A DNA stretch of 9,606 nucleotides from Candidatus Stygibacter frigidus (GTDB lineage: Bacteria; Cloacimonadota; Cloacimonadia; Cloacimonadales; TCS61). The notes under the pieces were generated by a model. That model saw only the letters and a program-made list of their open reading frames with translations. It was not told the DNA's origin and ran no database searches. Below are positions 7,158 through 9,606 of this stretch, piece after piece. Position numbers and translations under genes: made by a program. Positions within the stretch are counted from its first letter, which is position 1. Each line of letters starts with the position of its first letter. The stretch lies in assembly GCA_030765325.1 (NCBI GenBank), contig JAVCCT010000034.1, forward strand, positions 1 through 9,606. Reading direction: 5' to 3'.

Positions 7158-7178
7158 ATATCCCTTGAAGGGGAATAT
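7158..7178 (+). repeat. Small hairpin inside the element
   Basis: ATATCCCTT (7158-7166) pairs with AAGGG (7168-7172) and ATAT (7175-7178), leaving a one-base turn at 7167 and a two-base GA bulge at 7173-7174. It lies directly inside the left arm. With a one-base turn the innermost pairs would open in RNA, so as a structure it is modest. Confidence 0.4.
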
Positions 7179-7246
7179 GTCAAATTTCACAAAAATTGAC
7201 AAATATGATGGGTATGTGCACTTATATGTTGCAAAAATTGAAAACC

Positions 7247-7281
7247 TGCAACGATATCAATTACTTAGGTTGAACAGTCTC
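7247..7281 (-). repeat. Right 35-bp terminal inverted repeat
   Basis: Right arm of the element, with plus strand starting TGCAACGAT and ending GAACAGTCTC. It is an exact reverse complement of 7123-7157 with no mismatch, which suggests either a recent arrival or selection to keep the pairing. Confidence 0.97.
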
Positions 7282-7339
7282 GGAATTATGTGTCATAAGT
7301 ACAAATATGTCCTATCTCTGTCAAAAATCCTCTACATAA

Positions 7340-7489
7340 CACCTTCAAAGCCAATTCCAGCAAAATGACTACTATAAGACATATAAATTCTTCGATAGCT
7401 ATATTTCTGGAATAAAAATTGCAGAACAGAGATTGAGAATGGAGCATGAGGACAAAATACGGGTATTTTACCTGAGAAACTGTAACTAA
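7340..7489 (+). pseudogene. Possible 3' remnant of a decayed gene
   Basis: Between a TAA at 7337-7339 and a TAA at 7487-7489, 49 codons are open in one frame. They end in a charged, protein-like stretch (GIKIAEQRLRMEHEDKIRVF, then YLRNCN). The only ATG (7439) lacks a ribosome binding site and would leave a 16-residue peptide, so this cannot be an intact gene. An upstream frame (about 7285-7368) could be its continuation across a frameshift. I do not recognise the family. Chance openness over this length is quite possible; confidence is low. Confidence 0.22.
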
Positions 7490-7517
7490 TTTTGACAACG
7501 GGGGGAAAATTGTAAAC

Positions 7518-7523
7518 GGAGGT
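7518..7523 (+). promoter_or_regulatory. Ribosome binding site of the right-edge exported protein
   Basis: GGAGGT lies six bases before the ATG at 7530. This is the same sequence and spacing as for the gene at 1262 (GGAGGT at 1250-1255), and it confirms the start of a gene whose stop lies outside the window. Confidence 0.85.
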
Positions 7524-7529
7524 TCTTTA

Positions 7530-9606
7530 ATGAAAAGCAAATTCACTGTATTTATTATTTTCCTGGCTTTTACTATTACGATTTATTCTCAGCTTCAATG
7601 GCAGGAAGGTGGTATCCCTTTAAATCATGATTATCCGCTCTATTGGTATGCTAATAGTGGTGCGATGATTGATGAAGTTTCTTATTTTGTCTGGTCAGAC
7701 ACCCAGTCAGGAGATCCTGATCTGATGATGCAGGGTTATGATGCTGGTGGAGACGCAGTGTGGCAGAATGATCTGGTGGTGTGTAATTCTGCCAAATATC
7801 AGGGTAGGGGGCAGGTGATTGCAGCCAGTGATGGTAATATCATAGTTGCCTGGCACGATACGCGAGATATGCCTGGTTTATATTTTGGTGAGGAATATGA
7901 CATCTACCTGCAGAAAATAAGTCCAGAAGGAGAATTTTTGTGGGAAGATAATGGCGTGTATGTGGGCTTATGTTATCCTTATGATTACCAGATTATCAGC
8001 GATGACCAGGGGGGATGCTATCTGGGTTTCCGCACCGATACCGGACATGAAAGTCCTGTAGCTTTCTGGCATATAATTTCTGATGGCACCTGCTGTCCTA
8101 ACTGGGAAAACGGAATAATTATTGAATGTATCAGTTACAGCTATAATATGATATCTGATGGAGATGGTAATCTTATTGTTTATAGTGCTCAAGATTCAAT
8201 CAGTACAGTCAATAAGCTTTCTCCTTTGGGTAATCTACTCTGGGAAGATATTCCCATATTTGATTATCATGCCTTCAACGCTCAGATTTTCCAGCGGGAG
8301 GGCAGTTTGGATATTATTGTTGATTTCAGCAATGATATATATATGCAGCAGCTAAATGATAACGGTGAACCTGTGTGGGATGAGCCTTTGCTGATCTACA
8401 GCAGTCCGAGTTATGTAAGCACTTTTTATTGTACTCCGGCTATTAATGGCTATTATATAAATTTCTATCAATACCAGGTAAGTAATATTTTGATGAGAAT
8501 TGATTATTTGGGAGATGTTATCTGGACAAGTATTCTGGAACCAGATTATGCCTTTAGTGGTATCAAGGGGATGTCTAATGGCAATGTGCGAGCCTGGAAC
8601 TCCTCTTCAATGGAATTCACGATCTGGGAATATGATGGAGATAGTAATAATGTGGGGCCAGCAGAAGGTTTGTGGAATCTTCAATTCCAGAACGAATACT
8701 GGCATTCGATAGTTGGTGTGTTTGGTGAAGGTAATCTATCTGCCATTGGCTGGAGAGATATTACAGATGAGCAGGAAAATGAAGTACTGCACTATCAGCT
8801 AATAGACGAATCTGGTGAAACAGTATGTGGAGCAGAAGGTGCTGAGATATCCAGAGGACGAAATAGCGGTCAAATCTGCAAGGGCGTGTATAAGATAGAT
8901 GATTTGGAAATTGTCCTGCTGAAATCATTCTATATGGGTGATCAGCGGCTGATCATGAAGCTTTTTGATGAAGATGGAAATATCGTAGGCGATCCTGAAG
9001 GAATGCCAATCTCAGATTCTGATGCCAGCGATGCAAAGCCACTGGGAGTTTACAATGATAAATTATATTTCCTGATGGAAATGCGAGATGACGAAAATCC
9101 TGAATCAGAAGCGTTATTTATCAATGCCGTAGATTTCAGTGCAGAACCTGAGCTTGTCTGGGGTACAGTTGGACATTATCTGGGTGAAGGTGAATTCATA
9201 AATACTACTATTAATATGACAACTATCCCCAGTGAGGATAACACTCTGCTGTTAAGCTGGAATGTGCAGAGCCCCCACGGTTATGGAAGAGTACAAAAGA
9301 TGGTTAATGATGAATTTGTGTGGGAGAATGGTGGATTGATCTTCCCCTGGCTGAACTTTAATACTCACCGTATTAAAGCGTATAATGATTATATTCTGCG
9401 CATGATCAGTTGGGGAAATGGCTATTACCTTAATCGGGTTGATGAGAATGGTGAGATGATGTGGCATGATGAACTACTCATGAACTTCACTGCCTTAGTT
9501 GACTTCCCTATCGCCATTCCACAGGAAAATGGTAATATGCTCTTCCTTTTGGGTGAACATACTACTTTTGGCATGCAACTCGTGGAATATCGTATCACAC
9601 CCGAGA
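7530..9606 (+). CDS. Exported beta-propeller-like repeat protein, 3' end missing at window edge
   Basis: The frame is open without a stop from the ATG at 7530 to the end, giving 692 complete residues. A GGAGGT ribosome binding site and a signal peptide (residues 1-20, MKSKFTVFIIFLAFTITIYS, cleavage before Gln21) fix the start. The body is built from degenerate repeats of a beta strand, a turn with Gly, then Trp: LMMQGYDAGGDAVW (from about 65), DIYLQKISPEGEFLW (124), STVNKLSPLGNLLW (225), DIYMQQLNDNGEPVW (269), ILMRIDYLGDVIW (322), RVQKMVNDEFVW (587) and YYLNRVDENGEMMW (632). The motif is known from large secreted FCB proteins and fits propeller blades. By analogy with the protein at 1262, FN3 domains and a T9SS sorting domain are expected beyond the edge, but they are not seen. 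No catalytic motif was recognised, so the likely role is structural, binding or adhesion. Its spacing from the phospholipase gene (456 bp) and the intervening element suggest a separate transcript. Confidence 0.9.
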   Translation, partial: MKSKFTVFIIFLAFTITIYSQLQWQEGGIPLNHDYPLYWYANSGAMIDEVSYFVWSDTQSGDPDLMMQGYDAGGDAVWQNDLVVCNSAKYQGRGQVIAASDGNIIVAWHDTRDMPGLYFGEEYDIYLQKISPEGEFLWEDNGVYVGLCYPYDYQIISDDQGGCYLGFRTDTGHESPVAFWHIISDGTCCPNWENGIIIECISYSYNMISDGDGNLIVYSAQDSISTVNKLSPLGNLLWEDIPIFDYHAFNAQIFQREGSLDIIVDFSNDIYMQQLNDNGEPVWDEPLLIYSSPSYVSTFYCTPAINGYYINFYQYQVSNILMRIDYLGDVIWTSILEPDYAFSGIKGMSNGNVRAWNSSSMEFTIWEYDGDSNNVGPAEGLWNLQFQNEYWHSIVGVFGEGNLSAIGWRDITDEQENEVLHYQLIDESGETVCGAEGAEISRGRNSGQICKGVYKIDDLEIVLLKSFYMGDQRLIMKLFDEDGNIVGDPEGMPISDSDASDAKPLGVYNDKLYFLMEMRDDENPESEALFINAVDFSAEPELVWGTVGHYLGEGEFINTTINMTTIPSEDNTLLLSWNVQSPHGYGRVQKMVNDEFVWENGGLIFPWLNFNTHRIKAYNDYILRMISWGNGYYLNRVDENGEMMWHDELLMNFTALVDFPIAIPQENGNMLFLLGEHTTFGMQLVEYRITPE

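Larger units (their letters stand above)
7123..7281. mobile_element. MITE-like element with perfect 35-bp terminal inverted repeats
   Basis: Positions 7123-7157 and 7247-7281 are exact reverse complements over 35 bases; the match stops at both ends (7122/7282 and 7158/7246 do not pair). The 89-base interior has no convincing coding sequence. Outer ends read GAGACTGTTCAACC, which looks like the terminus of a transposon or insertion sequence. Total size and long perfect terminal repeats fit a miniature inverted-repeat transposable element moved in trans by a transposase not present here. No target-site duplication is evident: the left flank ends CTCCTATA and the right flank begins GGAATTAT. As RNA the arms would form a long hairpin, so a regulatory or transcript-stabilising role for the preceding gene is the main alternative. 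The repeat is certain; the mobile origin is an inference. Confidence 0.65.
7074..7529. other. Gene-free region with inverted-repeat element and possible gene debris
   Basis: This 456-bp gap follows the phospholipase gene and precedes the next exported protein. It holds, in order, an orphan ribosome binding site and ATG on the minus strand (7107-7119), a 159-bp element bounded by perfect 35-bp inverted repeats, and a short open stretch with protein-like composition (7340-7489). No GC-rich hairpin followed by a T-run is seen after the stop at 7073; the only nearby T-run (7101-7106) follows the short palindrome AGATATCT. TTGACA at 7492-7497 looks like a -35 box, but any -10 at normal spacing would fall on the ribosome binding site of the next gene, so I do not call it a promoter. 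Confidence 0.6.

Noticed and set aside
7144..7368. Plus-strand 74-codon frame starting inside the left inverted repeat
   Set aside because: It has no Shine-Dalgarno sequence, crosses both the right arm and the element boundary, and shows no recognisable motif. A chance frame through a repeat is more likely than a transposition protein.
7492..7520. TTGACA at 7492-7497 as a -35 box for the gene at 7530
   Set aside because: A -10 box at 16-18 bases would fall at about 7514-7521 (AACGGA), which is not TATAAT-like and overlaps the ribosome binding site.
7286..7546. Minus-strand 86-codon frame with a hydrophobic stretch (ICLIVVILLELALKVL)
   Set aside because: The hydrophobic run suggested a small membrane protein or toxin. 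The ATG lies inside the coding start of the next gene, lacks a ribosome binding site, and the frame is AT-rich by composition.

Overview
The window looks like chromosomal DNA of a Gram-negative bacterium of the FCB superphylum. Candidatus Cloacimonadota (WWE1) or a close relative is my best guess. The long forward protein ends in a classic LPNYPNPFNP...G..ASGLYFY...RKMILLK C-terminal domain, the type IX secretion (T9SS type A / FlgD-like) sorting signal of these phyla. Four of the five coding regions start with a signal peptide, one gene encodes an outer-membrane beta-barrel, and base composition is moderately AT-rich with strong GGAGG ribosome binding sites. The taxonomic call is inference; no rRNA or marker gene is present.

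Layout: (1) Positions 1-1052, minus strand: a secreted protein that runs off the left edge, with two copies of an OB-fold-like module separated by a carboxypeptidase-regulatory-like (CpReg) domain. (2) Positions 1053-1261: a divergent intergenic region with a near-perfect 24-bp palindrome that resembles a Fur-type operator. (3) Positions 1262-7073, plus strand: a tightly packed three-gene cluster. It holds a 1010-aa multidomain exported protein (beta-propeller, CpReg, FN3, CBM9/DOMON-like, FN3, T9SS sorting domain), a small iron-sulfur flavoprotein of the NADPH-dependent FMN reductase family, and a 727-aa patatin phospholipase fused to a POTRA and an outer-membrane barrel (type Vd autotransporter architecture, like PlpD). 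(4) Positions 7074-7529: a gene-free region holding a 159-bp element with perfect 35-bp terminal inverted repeats (MITE-like). It is flanked by an orphan ribosome binding site plus ATG on the minus strand and by a possible gene remnant on the plus strand. (5) Positions 7530-9606, plus strand: another exported, probably beta-propeller, protein built from degenerate G-x3-W repeats and cut by the right edge.

Taken together, this is a cell-envelope and secretion neighbourhood: three large exported repeat or adhesion-type proteins and one self-translocating phospholipase. The flavoprotein is the one clearly cytoplasmic member and may be a passenger. The least ordinary items are the inverted-repeat element with its surrounding debris, the type Vd phospholipase cotranscribed with a T9SS-type cargo and a redox flavoprotein, and the Fur-box-like palindrome between the divergent genes. 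I see no CRISPR array, rRNA, tRNA, integrase or intact transposase.
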